From Sulfuricella sp. (lineage in GTDB: Bacteria > Pseudomonadota > Gammaproteobacteria > Burkholderiales > Sulfuricellaceae): DNA of 64,000 nt. The stretch lies in contig JAGXQV010000056.1 of the NCBI GenBank assembly GCA_018336195.1, forward strand, positions 1 through 64,000, read 5' to 3'. Shown in pieces: positions 9,024-18,631 of this stretch. The position numbers were made by a program, and so were the translations under genes. How positions within the stretch are numbered: the stretch's first letter is position 1; the number at the start of each line of letters is the position of its first letter. The notes below the pieces were generated by a model. That model saw only the letters and a program-made list of their open reading frames with translations, ran no database searches and was not told the DNA's origin.

Positions 9024-10352
9024 TTATTTCACCACCACTTCGCCGCGCAGGCTGAGGCGCCGTGCGGCGGTGATGTGGACGTCAATGAACTGGCCAACGA
9101 GGCGCGGATTGCCGGGGAAATTCACCGTCCGGTTGTTGGCGGTGCGTCCCGACAGTTCATTGTGATCCTTCTTGGCGACGCGTTCCACCACAATGCGCTG
9201 CACGCTGCCGACCATCGCCTCGCTGAGAACCTGCGTGCGGGCTTCGATCAACGCCTGGAGGCGGGCCAACCGCGCCAGCTTGACCTCCTGGGGGGTGTCG
9301 TCGGGAATTTCCGCCGCTGGGGTGCCGGGGCGCGGACTGAACAGGAAGCTGAAGCTGGCATCGAAGCCGATTTCCTCGACCAGCTTCATGGTCGCCTCGA
9401 AATCCGCTTCGGTCTCGCCGGGGAAGCCCACGATGAAATCCGAGGTAATCGAAATATCCGGGCGCGCCGCGCGGATTTTGCGGATCAGCGATTTGTATTC
9501 GAGGATGGTATAGCCGCGCTTCATCGCTGCCAGCACCCGGTCGGAACCGGCCTGCACCGGCAGGTGGAGATGGCTCGCCAGCTTGGGAATTTCCGCGTAG
9601 GCCGCGATCAGGGGCGGCGTGAATTCGTTGGGATGCGAAGTGGTGAAGCGCAGCCGCTCGATGCCGGAAATGTCGGCGACCAGGTGCAGCAACAGGGCGA
9701 GATCGGCACTAACGCCTTCCCCGGTTTCTCCCTGATAGGCATTGACGTTCTGCCCGAGCAGGTTGATTTCCTTCACCCCGCGTTCGGCCAGGGAACGGCA
9801 TTCGGCCAGCACATCGTCGAGCGGGCGAGATACTTCGCCGCCACGGGTATAGGGCACGATGCAATAGGTGCAGAATTTGCCACAGCCCTCCATGATCGAC
9901 ACGAAGGCCGCGGCCCCTTCCACGCGGGCTTCCGGCAGATGGTCGAATTTCTCGATTTCCGGGAAGGACACGTCCACCTGCACGCGCCGCTCGCTGCGCC
10001 GCGCTGCCAGCATCTGCGGCAGACGATGCAGGGTCTGCGGGCCGAACACCAGGTCGACGTAAGGGGCGCGCGCCACGATGGCCGCGCCTTCCTGGCTGGC
10101 CACGCAGCCGCCCACGCCAATTAGCAGGTCGGGATTTTTCAGTTTGAGCGGCCGCCACCGCCCCAATTGGTGAAACACCTTCTCCTGCGCCTTCTCGCGC
10201 ACCGAACAGGTGTTGAGCAGCAGCACGTCGGCCAGGGCGGGATCGTCGGTGCATTCCATGCCCTCGGTGGATGCCAGCAGATCGGCGATCTTCGCCGAAT
10301 CGTACTCGTTCATCTGGCAGCCGAAGGTTTTGATGTAGACTTTTCTGACCAT
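9024..10352 (-). CDS. miaB: tRNA-2-methylthio-N6-dimethylallyladenosine synthase
   Basis: MiaB adds a methylthio group to i6A37 of tRNAs reading U-starting codons. The 442-residue product has an N-terminal MTTase domain ([30 protein letters not shown] with the three auxiliary-cluster cysteines), a radical SAM core ([15 protein letters not shown]) and a C-terminal TRAM domain. The start at 10352 ([13 protein letters not shown]) matches the family; an upstream in-frame start would run through the tRNA terminator. Its stop codon is flush against a heptamer-repeat palindrome. Confidence 0.97.
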   Translation of the reverse strand: MVRKVYIKTFGCQMNEYDSAKIADLLASTEGMECTDDPALADVLLLNTCSVREKAQEKVFHQLGRWRPLKLKNPDLLIGVGGCVASQEGAAIVARAPYVDLVFGPQTLHRLPQMLAARRSERRVQVDVSFPEIEKFDHLPEARVEGAAAFVSIMEGCGKFCTYCIVPYTRGGEVSRPLDDVLAECRSLAERGVKEINLLGQNVNAYQGETGEGVSADLALLLHLVADISGIERLRFTTSHPNEFTPPLIAAYAEIPKLASHLHLPVQAGSDRVLAAMKRGYTILEYKSLIRKIRAARPDISITSDFIVGFPGETEADFEATMKLVEEIGFDASFSFLFSPRPGTPAAEIPDDTPQEVKLARLARLQALIEARTQVLSEAMVGSVQRIVVERVAKKDHNELSGRTANNRTVNFPGNPRLVGQFIDVHITAARRLSLRGEVVVK

Positions 10353-10369
10353 GCTTAAACGCGGAAAAC

Positions 10370-10401
10370 AAAAAGGGCCTGCATCGCGCAAGCCCTTTTT
10401 T
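10370..10401 (-). terminator. Rho-independent terminator after tRNA-Met
   Basis: On the minus strand AAAAAGGGC pairs with GCCCTTTTT, closing a 13-base loop, and the stem runs into the T-rich tract. It lies between the tRNA 3' end (10408) and the miaB start (10352), so it should end the tRNA transcript. Confidence 0.75.
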
Positions 10402-10407
10402 ATTGTG

Positions 10408-10484
10408 TGGTGGTGATAGGTGGACTTGAACCACCGACCCCAGCATTATGAGTGCTGTGCTCTAACCAACTGAGCTATATCACC
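10408..10484 (-). tRNA. tRNA-Met (anticodon CAT), elongator type
   Basis: The 77-base gene includes an encoded CCA (10408-10410). The acceptor stem GGTGATA/TATCACC pairs fully, the D arm is AGCTCAGTTGGTTAGAGC, the anticodon loop is CTCATAA, and the T arm contains GGTTCAAGTCC. CAT could be Met or lysidine-modified Ile. The CACT-CATAATG-TGGGGTC context matches elongator Met better than Ile2. It is not an initiator, since the anticodon stem lacks three G:C pairs. Confidence 0.93.
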
Positions 10485-10568
10485 AGTGTTTTCTTGGAGT
10501 TCGCCTAAGCGGCGATTTTCAAAAAGGAGCGTATTTTCCTCATTCGGACGCCCGCTGTCAACTGACTT

Positions 10569-10769
10569 TCAACTTGGCGGCATCTTGCCCAGGTCGAATT
10601 CGTAACACCACTCGCGCTGATGCGCTTCCCACTCGATCTCGTAGCGGTAGCCGTTAATGATGGTACGCAACGATTTGACCTTGATTTTCGTGCCGCGCGG
10701 CACTTTTTTCACGACGCGCTGGGTAAACAGCAACTGCCCGACATGGTAAAGCGGCGGCAACTTGAGCAT
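10569..10769 (-). CDS. Small conserved-looking hypothetical protein
   Basis: A 66-residue basic product starting MLKLPPLYHVGQLLF. It is rich in Lys/Arg in the middle (VVKKVPRGTKIKVK) and ends in an aromatic stretch (YEIEWEAHQREWCYEF), giving an SH3-like beta-strand pattern. It has no membrane segment or signal. The ATG at 10769 has GGGGGTTCC upstream. It lies between ychF and tRNA-Met on the same strand, 23 bases after the ychF stop. I do not recognise the family. Confidence 0.6.
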   Translation of the reverse strand: MLKLPPLYHVGQLLFTQRVVKKVPRGTKIKVKSLRTIINGYRYEIEWEAHQREWCYEFDLGKMPPS

Positions 10770-10792
10770 CGTTGAGGAACCCCCAAGTTGCT

Positions 10793-11881
10793 TTAGACGT
10801 TGAACAGGAAGTTCATGATGTCCCCGTCCTGCACCACGTACTCCTTGCCTTCCGAGCGCATCTTGCCGGCTTCCTTGGCGCCCTGCTCGCCCTTGCAGGC
10901 GATGAAGTCCTCGAAACTGATGGTCTGGGCGCGGATGAAACCGCGCTCGAAATCGGTGTGAATGACACCCGCTGCCTGCGGGCCGGTGTCGCCGACATGG
11001 ATGGTCCAGGCGCGCACTTCCTTGACCCCGGCGGTGAAATAGGTCTGCAGGCCGAGCAGCTTGTAGGTGGCGCGGATAACCCGGTTCAGGCCGGGTTCGT
11101 CGAGGCCCATGTCGGCGAGAAAGGCTTTCTTGTCCTCATCTTCGAGGTCGGCGATCTCGCCTTCCAGGGCAGCGCAGATGGCCACTACCGGTGCGTTTTC
11201 GCGCTTTGCGAATTCTTCGACCTTGGCCAGCAGGGGGTTGTTGTCGAAACCGCCTTCGTCGACGTTGGCCAGGTACATGGCAGGTTTGGCGGTCATCAGG
11301 CACAGCGGTTTGATAAGTTCTTTCTCGTCTGCGTTGAGGCCGAGGCTGCGCACCGGCTGGGCGCCGTCGAGATGCACCTTGATTTTTTCCAGCAACGCCA
11401 CCAGCAAGGCGGCATCCTTGTCGCCGCCGGACTTGGCTTGCTTGGCGGAACGGGAGATGGCTTTTTCGACGGTTTCCAGGTCGGCCAGCGCCAATTCCGT
11501 GTTGATGACTTCGATGTCGGAAATCGGATCAACCTTGCCGGCCACATGCACCACGTTATCGTCGGCGAAACACCGTACCACGTGGGCGATGGCGTCGGTT
11601 TCGCGGATGTTGGCGAGGAACTTGTTGCCCAGCCCTTCCCCTTTGGAAGCGCCCGCCACCAAGCCGGCGATGTCGACAAACTCGACCACCGCGTGCTGCA
11701 CCTTCTGCGGTTTGACGATTTCCGCCAGCGCATCGATGCGCGGATCGGGCACTTCGACGATGCCGACATTCGGCTCAATGGTGCAAAAGGGGTAGTTTTC
11801 GGCGGCGATGCCGGCGCTGGTGATGGCATTGAAGAGGGTGGACTTGCCGACATTCGGCAATCCGACGATACCGCATTTCAT
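10793..11881 (-). CDS. ychF: Ribosome-binding ATPase YchF (OLA1-like)
   Basis: YchF is an Obg-family P-loop protein that prefers ATP and binds ribosomes; it is linked to the oxidative stress response. The 362-residue product has G1 GLPNVGKST at residues 7-15, a switch region with [19 protein letters not shown], and a C-terminal TGS domain. The start [14 protein letters not shown] matches the family exactly, so the much longer upstream extension of the frame is not used. Pth lies about 3.4 kb away, separated by the SulP and BrnAT insertion; pth-ychF are usually adjacent. Confidence 0.97.
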   Translation of the reverse strand: MKCGIVGLPNVGKSTLFNAITSAGIAAENYPFCTIEPNVGIVEVPDPRIDALAEIVKPQKVQHAVVEFVDIAGLVAGASKGEGLGNKFLANIRETDAIAHVVRCFADDNVVHVAGKVDPISDIEVINTELALADLETVEKAISRSAKQAKSGGDKDAALLVALLEKIKVHLDGAQPVRSLGLNADEKELIKPLCLMTAKPAMYLANVDEGGFDNNPLLAKVEEFAKRENAPVVAICAALEGEIADLEDEDKKAFLADMGLDEPGLNRVIRATYKLLGLQTYFTAGVKEVRAWTIHVGDTGPQAAGVIHTDFERGFIRAQTISFEDFIACKGEQGAKEAGKMRSEGKEYVVQDGDIMNFLFNV

Positions 11882-12243
11882 AGAATTTGAACCTTTGAGT
11901 TGAGTGTCCCGCCGTGCATTCAAGACCGGGACCGGGCGCAAGCGCCGCCTTTTCGCGAACAGCGGCAATGACTTGCAAAGGCGCCATTGTAACCCGCCGG
12001 GTGGACTCATCCAAAGTGCTTTGGCAGCAATTTGCGCCATTCGGCGAAATGGCGGCGGTAAATCTCGCACTGGTCGAGTGTGGCAGCGTTTTGCCTCCGT
12101 GGGGAAACAACCGGTCACCGAGGTTATGTCGGTCGAATGCTCCAAACAAAATCAGCGGCGCAGTCACAATGCCCTCACTTATTCCAGCCTGAAGGGACTA
12201 TGATTAATCGTTAGCGCAGGGTCAAGAAAACCAAGGGGTAGCC

Positions 12244-14442
12244 ATGAAAATTACCAAACCCGATAACCTGGCCGGCGATTTCTGGGGAGGGCTGGCCGCG
12301 ATGCTGGTTGCCTTGCCGTCGGCGATCGCTTTCGGGGTCGCCATCTATTCGCCGCTTGGCGGTTCCTACGTGGCCCATGGCGCGCTCGCCGGCATCCTCG
12401 GCGCCACCGCGTTAGGCCTCATCGCCCCCGCCCTGGGCGGCGCCAAGCGCCTCATCACCGCGCCCTGCGCCCCTGCCGCGGCGGTGCTATCGGCATTCGC
12501 CATCGACATGCTGCACCAGGACGTCGGCGTCGCCGCGGTTCTACTGTTGTTGACGGTGCTGGGACTGCTCGCCGGGCTGCTGCAAGTCGTCTTCGGTACG
12601 GTGGGCCTGGGGCGGCTGATCAAATACATGCCCTACCCGGTGGTGAGCGGTTACCTGAGCGGCGTCGGGCTTTACATCATCGCCAGCCAGGTACCGAAAT
12701 TTCTCGGCGCCCCCAAGAGCGCTCATTTCTGGGAATCCCTGGCCGAACCGGGGCTGTGGCAATGGCAGGCCATCGTGGTCGGGGCAGTGACAATGACCGT
12801 GATGGCCGGCGCGGCGCGCGTCACCAAAGCCGTGCCGGCGGCCATCCTCGCCCTGATCGCCGGGATGCTGACCTACTTCGGCCTGGGGACGATAGACGCC
12901 ACGCTGCTCAAGCTGACCGGCAACGCCCTGATAGTCGGCCCGGTGGGCGGGGGCGGAGACGGATTCCTCGACGCCTTTAGCGGCCGCTGGCAGGCGCTGG
13001 GTAGCCTCGGTCTGTCCAACCTCAAGGAATTGCTGGTGCCGGCTCTGACCTTGGCGGTGCTGCTCTCCATCGATACCCTCAAGACCTGCGTGGTGCTCGA
13101 CGCCTTAACGCGCAGCCGCCACGACTCCAACCGCGAGTTGATCGGCCAAGGTATCGGCAACATCGCCGCCGCGGCAATCGGCGGCATCCCCGGCGCCGGC
13201 ACCATGGGCGCGACCCTGGTCAGCCTGTCCAGCGGCGCGGCCAGCCGTTTTGCCGGGATCATCGAGGGCGCCCTGGCACTGGTGGCCTTCCTGATTCTCG
13301 GCGCGCTCATCGCCTGGGTGCCGGTCGCCGCGCTGGCCGGCATCCTGATCGTGGTAGGGTTGCGCATGATCGACCGCCACAGTCTGAATTTCCTTAAATC
13401 ACGCTCCACCATACTGGATTTCGGGGTGATCGCGTCGGTGGTGCTGACCGCCCTCACCGTCAGCCTGATCGCCGCGTCGGGCGTGGGTGTCGTGCTCGCC
13501 GTGGTGCTGTTCGTGCGCGAGGAAATCAGGGGCAACATCGTGCGCCGCAAGTCCTACGGCAACCAGACGTTCTCTAAGCAGATCCGTATCCAGGAGGAAA
13601 TGAAAGTTCTCGAACAGCACGGCGACCAGTCGGTGATTTTCGAGCTGCAGGGCAGCCTGTTCTTCGGCACCGCCGACCAACTCTACAGCGTCCTGGAACC
13701 CGAACTCAAGCTGCGCAAATACGTGACCCTCGACCTGCGCCGTGTCCATGCCGTGGACATCACCGCCATCCACATGCTCGACCAGGTCAAGGACATGCTG
13801 GCCGAGCGCCAGGGCTACCTGATCTTCAGCGAGATGCCCAAGAATCTACCGAGCGGCAAGGACATGCAGCAGTATTTTGACCAAGTCGGACTGGTGCGGG
13901 CGGAAAGTCCGGTGCGGGTTTTCGAAGAACTCGACGATGCCATCGAATGGGTGGAGGACCGCATCCTGGAACAGGCCGCGTTGGAGCGCAGCGAGGAAAA
14001 GGCGCTGGAACTGGCCGAATTCGGCTTTTTCAAGGGGCGCAAGGAGCAGACCCTGGCGGCCCTGGAAACCTGCATGGAAAAACGCTCCTGCCGGGCGGGA
14101 GAGAAAATTTTTGCGCACGGCGATACCGGCGACGAACTGTTCCTGATCCGCCGTGGCGAGGTCCGTATTCTCTTGCCGCTCAACGGCACCCAGAGCCACC
14201 ATCTCAGTACCTTCGGGCAGGGTAACTTTTTCGGGGAAATGGCCTTCCTCGACGGCGCGGTGCGCTCGGCGGACGCCATCGCCTTTACCGATGCCGACCT
14301 ATACGTGCTGCCACGGCGGACCTTCGACAAGATCGCCGAGGAGCACAAGAAAATCGCCATCCACCTGCTGGAGAGCCTCGCCAGCACGCTGGCGGCGCGG
14401 CTGCGCTACGCCAATGCCGAGATGCGGGCGCTGGAGGCCTGA
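12244..14442 (+). CDS. SulP-family anion transporter with STAS and cyclic-nucleotide-binding domains
   Basis: The 732-residue product has a SulP transmembrane domain (about residues 10-425, starting DFWGGLAAMLVALPSAIAFG), a cytosolic STAS domain (about 445-555, with DLRRVHAVDITAIHML) and a C-terminal cNMP-binding domain (about 590-715). The last domain keeps the phosphate-binding-cassette pattern FGEMAFLDGAVRSA. SulP proteins move sulfate, bicarbonate or other anions. Coupling to a CRP-type sensor suggests allosteric control by a nucleotide or another small ligand. The substrate cannot be read from sequence. AAGGGGT precedes the ATG. The gene lies between ychF and pth, which are normally neighbours, and so may be an insertion. 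Confidence 0.9.
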   Translation: MKITKPDNLAGDFWGGLAAMLVALPSAIAFGVAIYSPLGGSYVAHGALAGILGATALGLIAPALGGAKRLITAPCAPAAAVLSAFAIDMLHQDVGVAAVLLLLTVLGLLAGLLQVVFGTVGLGRLIKYMPYPVVSGYLSGVGLYIIASQVPKFLGAPKSAHFWESLAEPGLWQWQAIVVGAVTMTVMAGAARVTKAVPAAILALIAGMLTYFGLGTIDATLLKLTGNALIVGPVGGGGDGFLDAFSGRWQALGSLGLSNLKELLVPALTLAVLLSIDTLKTCVVLDALTRSRHDSNRELIGQGIGNIAAAAIGGIPGAGTMGATLVSLSSGAASRFAGIIEGALALVAFLILGALIAWVPVAALAGILIVVGLRMIDRHSLNFLKSRSTILDFGVIASVVLTALTVSLIAASGVGVVLAVVLFVREEIRGNIVRRKSYGNQTFSKQIRIQEEMKVLEQHGDQSVIFELQGSLFFGTADQLYSVLEPELKLRKYVTLDLRRVHAVDITAIHMLDQVKDMLAERQGYLIFSEMPKNLPSGKDMQQYFDQVGLVRAESPVRVFEELDDAIEWVEDRILEQAALERSEEKALELAEFGFFKGRKEQTLAALETCMEKRSCRAGEKIFAHGDTGDELFLIRRGEVRILLPLNGTQSHHLSTFGQGNFFGEMAFLDGAVRSADAIAFTDADLYVLPRRTFDKIAEEHKKIAIHLLESLASTLAARLRYANAEMRALEA

Positions 14443-14448
14443 AAAAAG

Positions 14449-14502
14449 CAGTGTTTAGTGTTCAGTTTTGAGTGTTGAATGGATGTGCGCCTGCGGCGCG
14501 GG
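14449..14502. repeat. Half copy of the heptamer-repeat element
   Basis: Only the left arm is present (CAGTGTT, TAGTGTT, CAGTTTT, GAGTGTT), followed by the central GC hairpin GCGCC tgc GGCGC, which stops directly at the end of the BrnA-like gene. It sits between the convergent SulP and BrnA genes. The missing right arm suggests truncation. Confidence 0.7.
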
Positions 14503-14787
14503 TCAGGCAGCGGCCAAGTCCCGTTCAGCTTCTTCGATGATTTCCGCCGAAACACCGTGCCTTTTCAGGGCCTCCTTGAGGCGGGCGGTCTGGGCGTCGC
14601 CGAATTGCGCTTCGTCGCGGCGCAGCCCTTCGCTGACGTAGGCTTTCAGCAAGGTTTGATAACCGGAAAAGCCGCGCTGCGGAGCGATCTTCTTCATGGA
14701 TTCCACCACGTCCACCGGAATGCGCAGGGTGATGGAAGTCGTCGGGCGGTCCTTGTTCAGGCGTTGTTTCAAGCGGTCAGTCAACAT
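14503..14787 (-). CDS. BrnA-like antitoxin
   Basis: The 94-residue product starts MLTDRLKQRLNKDRPTTS. It has a ribbon-helix-helix-like core (SITLRIPVDVVESMKKIA, then GYQTLLKAYVSEGL) and a charged C-terminal helix. The ITLRIP and GYQTLLKAY pattern is that of BrnA/CopG antitoxins. The ATG at 14787 overlaps the end of the upstream BrnT-like gene by 11 bases, the standard toxin-first BrnTA layout. BrnA normally neutralises BrnT and represses the operon. This gene appears intact, unlike its toxin partner. Confidence 0.75.
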   Translation of the reverse strand: MLTDRLKQRLNKDRPTTSITLRIPVDVVESMKKIAPQRGFSGYQTLLKAYVSEGLRRDEAQFGDAQTARLKEALKRHGVSAEIIEEAERDLAAA

Positions 14788-15001
14788 AGCGTTGCTCCTC
14801 GGCGAGTTCCGCGCGACGCGCGGAAATGATGCGGATGTGGTCACCCTCGAATTCGATGTGAACGACGTAGAGCAACCGGCCCATTACTGCAAAACCGATG
14901 GCAGCCTCACGGGCCTCGTCGTTACGCGATGCCTCGGTCAACACAAACAACGGGTCATCGAAAACCGTTGCCAGCGATGAGGATAGTGCATGTATTGACA
15001 T
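14777..15001 (-). pseudogene. BrnT-like toxin, N-terminally truncated
   Basis: From the ATG at 15001 the frame encodes 74 residues. HALSSSLATVFDDPLF, then GRLLYVVHIE and HIRIISARRAE match BrnT, a RelE-fold ribonuclease. Family members have about 20 further N-terminal residues with a WD-x-K-A-x-x-N-x-x-K-H-G pattern; only the final His region is recognisable here. The same frame continues upstream without a stop, but its residues do not resemble BrnT, and no other frame supplies the missing segment. It is therefore probably a disabled toxin, or one with a replaced N-terminus. Confidence 0.65.
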
Positions 15002-15008
15002 TGTCAAT
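14994..15008. promoter_or_regulatory. Perfect 7-1-7 inverted repeat at the start of the BrnT-like frame
   Basis: ATTGACA t TGTCAAT spans the candidate ATG at 15001. It is a plausible operator for a ribbon-helix-helix repressor such as the BrnA-like protein, which autoregulates in known systems. Alternatively it marks the junction where the toxin 5' end was lost. Confidence 0.4.
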
Positions 15009-15262
15009 GCGCAAAAAATTGCCGAATTCTCGCGATGAAGCTGGCGAATTTCTTTTTTTCTCGGGACGTGGCACTTCTTCTTGTTGAAGAAGAGAAGGTG
15101 AATCGTAGGGAAATTTTCGTTTCCCAAATTGAACTGGTCGGTTTCAATTTCATGGCATTTTCCAGAGGCCCAAAGATGGCTCAATTCTGGCAGATCGCTT
15201 GCTGCAGAAGAAGGAGCCAAATCGGCCCCCAAAACGCCAAATATTCGATGAGGTGGTAGCCT
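15009..15262. other. Gap between the BrnT remnant and pth
   Basis: This stretch has lower GC than its neighbours. The BrnT frame runs through it without BrnT-like residues. I see no other gene, tRNA or clear repeat. Confidence 0.4.
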
Positions 15263-15850
15263 CTATTTCTTCTGATCTTGGGTGTGCAGCTTCATCATCG
15301 CCGCCGCAAAATCGCCGGTCAATAGCTGTGGCAGCACCGCCAAACTCTTGTCGATGGCCGCCACGATGCCCCCATGTTCCTCGCGGCGCGGCGGGTTGAG
15401 GACGTAATTCACCACTTCGTTGCGTTCGCCGGGGTGGCCGATGCCTAGCCGGAGGCGCCAGAAATCGGCGCTGCCGAGATGGGCGACGATGTCCTTGAGG
15501 CCGTTGTGGCCGCCGTGACCGCCGCCCTGCTTGAGGCGCGCGGTGCCTGGCGGAAGGTCGAGTTCGTCATGCACGACCAGGATTTCCGGCGGGGCGATCT
15601 TGTAGAAATTCGCCAGCGCGCCGACTGCCTGGCCGCTGCGATTCATAAAGGTCTGCGGTTCGAGCAGCCACAATTCGTGGCCGGGTAACGACAGACGCGC
15701 CGCCAGGCCGTGAAATTTCTTTTCGGGATTGAGGGTGGCGCGCTTTTCCGCGGCAACTTGGTCGACCCACCAGAATCCGGCGTTGTGGCGGGTCGCCTCG
15801 TATTCCCTGCCGGGGTTGCCGAGGCCGACGATCAGACGGATTGCACTCAT
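15263..15850 (-). CDS. pth: Peptidyl-tRNA hydrolase
   Basis: Pth releases peptides from peptidyl-tRNA that drops off ribosomes. The 195-residue product begins [26 protein letters not shown], with the catalytic His in the TRHNAGF motif, and includes [18 protein letters not shown] and GGHNGLKDI. The ATG at 15850 fits the family; a TTG 15 bases upstream in frame is unlikely. It follows rplY and its terminator, in the conserved prs-rplY-pth order. Confidence 0.97.
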   Translation of the reverse strand: MSAIRLIVGLGNPGREYEATRHNAGFWWVDQVAAEKRATLNPEKKFHGLAARLSLPGHELWLLEPQTFMNRSGQAVGALANFYKIAPPEILVVHDELDLPPGTARLKQGGGHGGHNGLKDIVAHLGSADFWRLRLGIGHPGERNEVVNYVLNPPRREEHGGIVAAIDKSLAVLPQLLTGDFAAAMMKLHTQDQKK

Positions 15851-15874
15851 GGCATATTCTCGCAAAGATTCAAA

Positions 15875-15909
15875 TAAAAAAAGCCCGCCCGAATAACGGG
15901 GCGGGCTTC
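15875..15909 (-). terminator. Rho-independent terminator after rplY
   Basis: On the minus strand AGCCCGCC pairs with GGCGGGCT, followed by a run of seven T. It lies between the rplY stop and the pth start, so pth probably relies on readthrough or its own promoter. Confidence 0.85.
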
Positions 15910-15928
15910 TTCGGTGGCTGAGAACCGC

Positions 15929-16531
15929 TTATTCGGCAGCGGTTTCGGCAGCTTCCTTGGCACCGCGCGGCACGACGATGGTTGCCACGGCATGGTCGTG
16001 ACCATGGGTGAGATCGACGAACTCAACGCCCATGGGCAGCTTGATTTCCGACAGGTGGACGGACTGGCCGGCTAGCAGGTTGCCCAGATCGACTTCGATG
16101 AATTCCGGCAGGTTCTTTGCCAGGCAGGATACGTCGGCTTCGGTCATGATGTGGCTGGCAATACCGTGCGACAGCTTCACGCCAGGCGCATTTTCGGCGT
16201 TGGCGAAGTGCAGGGGCACCTTCATGTGAATCTTTTCAGTCTGGCTGACGCGCTGGAAGTCGATGTGCAAGACTTGTTGCTTGTAGGGATGGACTTGGTA
16301 GTCGCGCAACAAAACCTGCTCCTTCTTGCCGTCGATGGCGAGCGAGAGAATCGAGGCGTGGAACGCTTCGTTCTTCAGCAGGAAATAAATTGCCTTATGC
16401 TCCAGGCCAATGGCGACGGCATCCTTGCCTGCACCATAAACGACGCCGGGAATGCGGCCGGTGTGACGCAGGCGGCGGCTCGCACTCGTTCCCTGCAACT
16501 CACGCTTATCGGCGATGATTTCAATGGTCAT
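15929..16531 (-). CDS. rplY: 50S ribosomal protein L25 (Ctc form)
   Basis: L25 binds 5S rRNA. The 200-residue product is the long form: an N-terminal L25 domain (about 1-95, with [15 protein letters not shown]) followed by a TL5/Ctc C-terminal beta domain (about 100-185) and an Ala/Glu tail. It lies between prs and pth in the order typical of betaproteobacteria. A heptamer-repeat palindrome and a strong terminator bound it on either side, so it may be a separate transcript. Confidence 0.97.
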   Translation of the reverse strand: MTIEIIADKRELQGTSASRRLRHTGRIPGVVYGAGKDAVAIGLEHKAIYFLLKNEAFHASILSLAIDGKKEQVLLRDYQVHPYKQQVLHIDFQRVSQTEKIHMKVPLHFANAENAPGVKLSHGIASHIMTEADVSCLAKNLPEFIEVDLGNLLAGQSVHLSEIKLPMGVEFVDLTHGHDHAVATIVVPRGAKEAAETAAE

Positions 16532-16583
16532 GTTTTACTCCAAGGTTGTGGGCACCCGCGACCAGGCTACCCGGTTGAAAAAA

Positions 16584-16701
16584 CAGTTTTCAGTGTTTAG
16601 TTTTTAGTGCTTAGTGGCGGACTGCGCTACGCGCAGATTTGGATTGAAAGCCGCGCAAAGCGCGACAACAACTTAACACTCAACACTAAACCCTCAACAC
16701 C
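16584..16701. repeat. Heptamer-repeat palindrome between prs and rplY
   Basis: The left arm has units CAGTGTT, TAGTTTT and TAGTGCTTAGTG. The right arm has AACACTC, AACACTAAA and CTCAACACC. The centre contains a hairpin-rich stretch (ctgCGCtacGCGcag; GCGC/GCGC pairs). The right arm ends about 10 bases after the prs stop codon. Confidence 0.8.
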
Positions 16702-16710
16702 GCTTTTAAA

Positions 16711-17661
16711 TTACTCCATGAACAGCGAGCTGACCGATTCCTCGTTGCTGATCCGGCGCATGGTCTCGGCGAGTAGTTCGGCGACCGACAATTGGCGGAT
16801 ACGCCCGCAATTGATCGCTTCTTCGCGTAGCGGGATGGTATCGGTAACGATCAGTTCGTCGAGGTGGGAATTCTGGATGCGCCCCACCGCCGGGCCAGAC
16901 AGCACCGGATGGGTACAGTAGGCCACTACTTTCTCCGCGCCGTGCGCCTTGAGGGCGGCGGCGGCTTCGCAAAGAGTGTTGGCGGTATCGACCAGGTCGT
17001 CCATCAGCACGCAGGTGCGGCCGCGCACGTCGCCGATGATGTGCATCACCTTGGCCACGTTGGGCTTGGGGCGGCGCTTGTCGATGATCGCCAGGTCCAC
17101 GTCGAGACGTTTTGCCAGGGCACGGGCGCGCACCACGCCGCCCACGTCGGGCGATACCACGATCAGGTTGGGGTGGTTGGCTTTCCACACGTCGCCCAGC
17201 AGGATCGGCGCGGCGTAGATGTTGTCGACCGGAATGTCGAAGAAGCCCTGAATCTGGTCGGCATGCAAGTCCATGGTGAGGAGGCGATCCACCCCGGCGC
17301 TTTGCAGCATGTTGGCGACCACCTTGGCAGTAATCGCCACGCGCGCCGAACGCGGGCGGCGATCCTGGCGGGCATAGCCGAAATAGGGAATGGCGGCGGT
17401 GATGCGTCCGGCAGAGGAGCGCTTCAGCGCATCGACCATCACCAGGACTTCCATCAGGGTATCGTTGGTCGGCGCACAGGTCGACTGGAGGACGAAGACA
17501 TCCTTGCCGCGCACGTGTTCGAGAAGTTCGACCAGGATTTCCCCGTCGCTGAAGCGACCGACGGTGGCGCGGCCCAGGTTCTTGTTGAGGTGGCGCGAAA
17601 CGTCCTCGGCAAGCTTGGGATTTGCATTGCCGGTGAACACCATCATGCTTCCGTAACCCAT
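16711..17661 (-). CDS. prs: Ribose-phosphate pyrophosphokinase
   Basis: Prs makes PRPP from ribose 5-phosphate and ATP. From the ATG at 17661 ([20 protein letters not shown]) the product has 316 residues, the usual length. Signatures include [23 protein letters not shown], the flexible loop region [17 protein letters not shown], and the PRPP loop DDLVDTANT. An in-frame start 15 bases upstream is less likely. It lies immediately downstream of tRNA-Gln and ispE. Confidence 0.97.
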   Translation of the reverse strand: MGYGSMMVFTGNANPKLAEDVSRHLNKNLGRATVGRFSDGEILVELLEHVRGKDVFVLQSTCAPTNDTLMEVLVMVDALKRSSAGRITAAIPYFGYARQDRRPRSARVAITAKVVANMLQSAGVDRLLTMDLHADQIQGFFDIPVDNIYAAPILLGDVWKANHPNLIVVSPDVGGVVRARALAKRLDVDLAIIDKRRPKPNVAKVMHIIGDVRGRTCVLMDDLVDTANTLCEAAAALKAHGAEKVVAYCTHPVLSGPAVGRIQNSHLDELIVTDTIPLREEAINCGRIRQLSVAELLAETMRRISNEESVSSLFME

Positions 17662-17686
17662 GCTGGCCCCTATCAAATCAACTTAG

Positions 17687-17719
17687 AAAAAAGGACGGGC
17701 GGGTAAAAACCCGCCCGTA
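17687..17719 (-). terminator. Rho-independent terminator after tRNA-Gln
   Basis: On the minus strand ACGGGCGGGT pairs with ACCCGCCCGT around a 4-base loop, then TCCTTTTTT. It lies between tRNA-Gln and prs. Confidence 0.85.
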
Positions 17720-17724
17720 TTGTG

Positions 17725-17799
17725 TGGCTGGGGAGGTAGGGATCGAACCTACGAATGCCGGAATCAAAATCCGGTGCCTTACCACTTGGCGACTCCCCA
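17725..17799 (-). tRNA. tRNA-Gln (anticodon TTG)
   Basis: The 75-base gene includes an encoded CCA. The acceptor TGGGGAG/CTCCCCA pairs fully, the anticodon loop reads TTTTGAT, and the T arm contains GGTTCGATCCC. The ispE-tRNA-Gln-prs order is a known betaproteobacterial arrangement. The gene begins one base after the ispE stop. Confidence 0.95.
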
Positions 17800-17800
17800 A

Positions 17801-18631
17801 TTATCTTGCAAAACTTCGCAAAGGATGGTCATCCAGGCCCTTTGCGACAAATCCTTCCATTCCGTCCGGACGCCGCGCGAGCACCGCGCGTGCTTCCTGT
17901 TCCGTATCAAAGCCCGCAAATACGCAGGCGCCTGATCCCGTCATGCGGGCGTCGCCGTATTGCTTGAGCCAGGCGATGCTGGCGGCGACTTCAGGATACT
18001 TCCGGCACACCACGGGTTGCAGGTCGTTATGGCCATGCCCCGTTGAAAAGGCCGCCATTTTGATGGGAAACGTATCCCGTGTCAATTCTTTGTCGCGAAA
18101 TATCTCTATGGTCGGTACCGAAACGGGAGGCGTCAGCACCACGTACCAGGCCGGAGGCAGGTCCACCGGCTGGAGAATTTCGCCCACGCCTTCGGCGAAA
18201 GCGCTGTGGCCGAACACGAATACCGGTACGTCCGCCCCCAGCATCAGACCGAGATTTTGCAGATCGGCACGGGACAGATCGACTTTCCACAAGCGGTTGA
18301 GCGCCAGCAGGGTGGTCGCGGCGTCGGAGCTGCCGCCGCCCAGCCCGCCGCCCATCGGTAAGCGTTTTTCCAGGGTGATGTCCACGCCCATCTGACAGCC
18401 GCTTGCTTCCTGCAACAAGCGCGCCGCACGCACGCATAGGTCGTGTTGCGGGTCGAGGCCGGGCAGCGCGTTGACGCGGCGGATCAGGCCGTCGCCGCGC
18501 ACCGCGAAATGCAGGGTGTCGCCGAAATCGACGAAACGGAACACGCTTTGCAGCAGGTGATAGCCGTCGGCGCGCCGCCCCACCACGTGGAGAAACAGAT
18601 TGAGCTTGGCGGGAGCGGGATAGCCGGTCAT
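17801..18631 (-). CDS. ispE: 4-diphosphocytidyl-2-C-methyl-D-erythritol kinase
   Basis: IspE phosphorylates CDP-methylerythritol in the MEP isoprenoid pathway. The 276-residue GHMP kinase begins [20 protein letters not shown] and carries the ATP-binding [17 protein letters not shown] and the C-terminal MTGSGACVF motif. The start overlaps the lolB stop by four bases (ATGA), so the two are translationally coupled. Confidence 0.97.
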   Translation of the reverse strand: MTGYPAPAKLNLFLHVVGRRADGYHLLQSVFRFVDFGDTLHFAVRGDGLIRRVNALPGLDPQHDLCVRAARLLQEASGCQMGVDITLEKRLPMGGGLGGGSSDAATTLLALNRLWKVDLSRADLQNLGLMLGADVPVFVFGHSAFAEGVGEILQPVDLPPAWYVVLTPPVSVPTIEIFRDKELTRDTFPIKMAAFSTGHGHNDLQPVVCRKYPEVAASIAWLKQYGDARMTGSGACVFAGFDTEQEARAVLARRPDGMEGFVAKGLDDHPLRSFAR

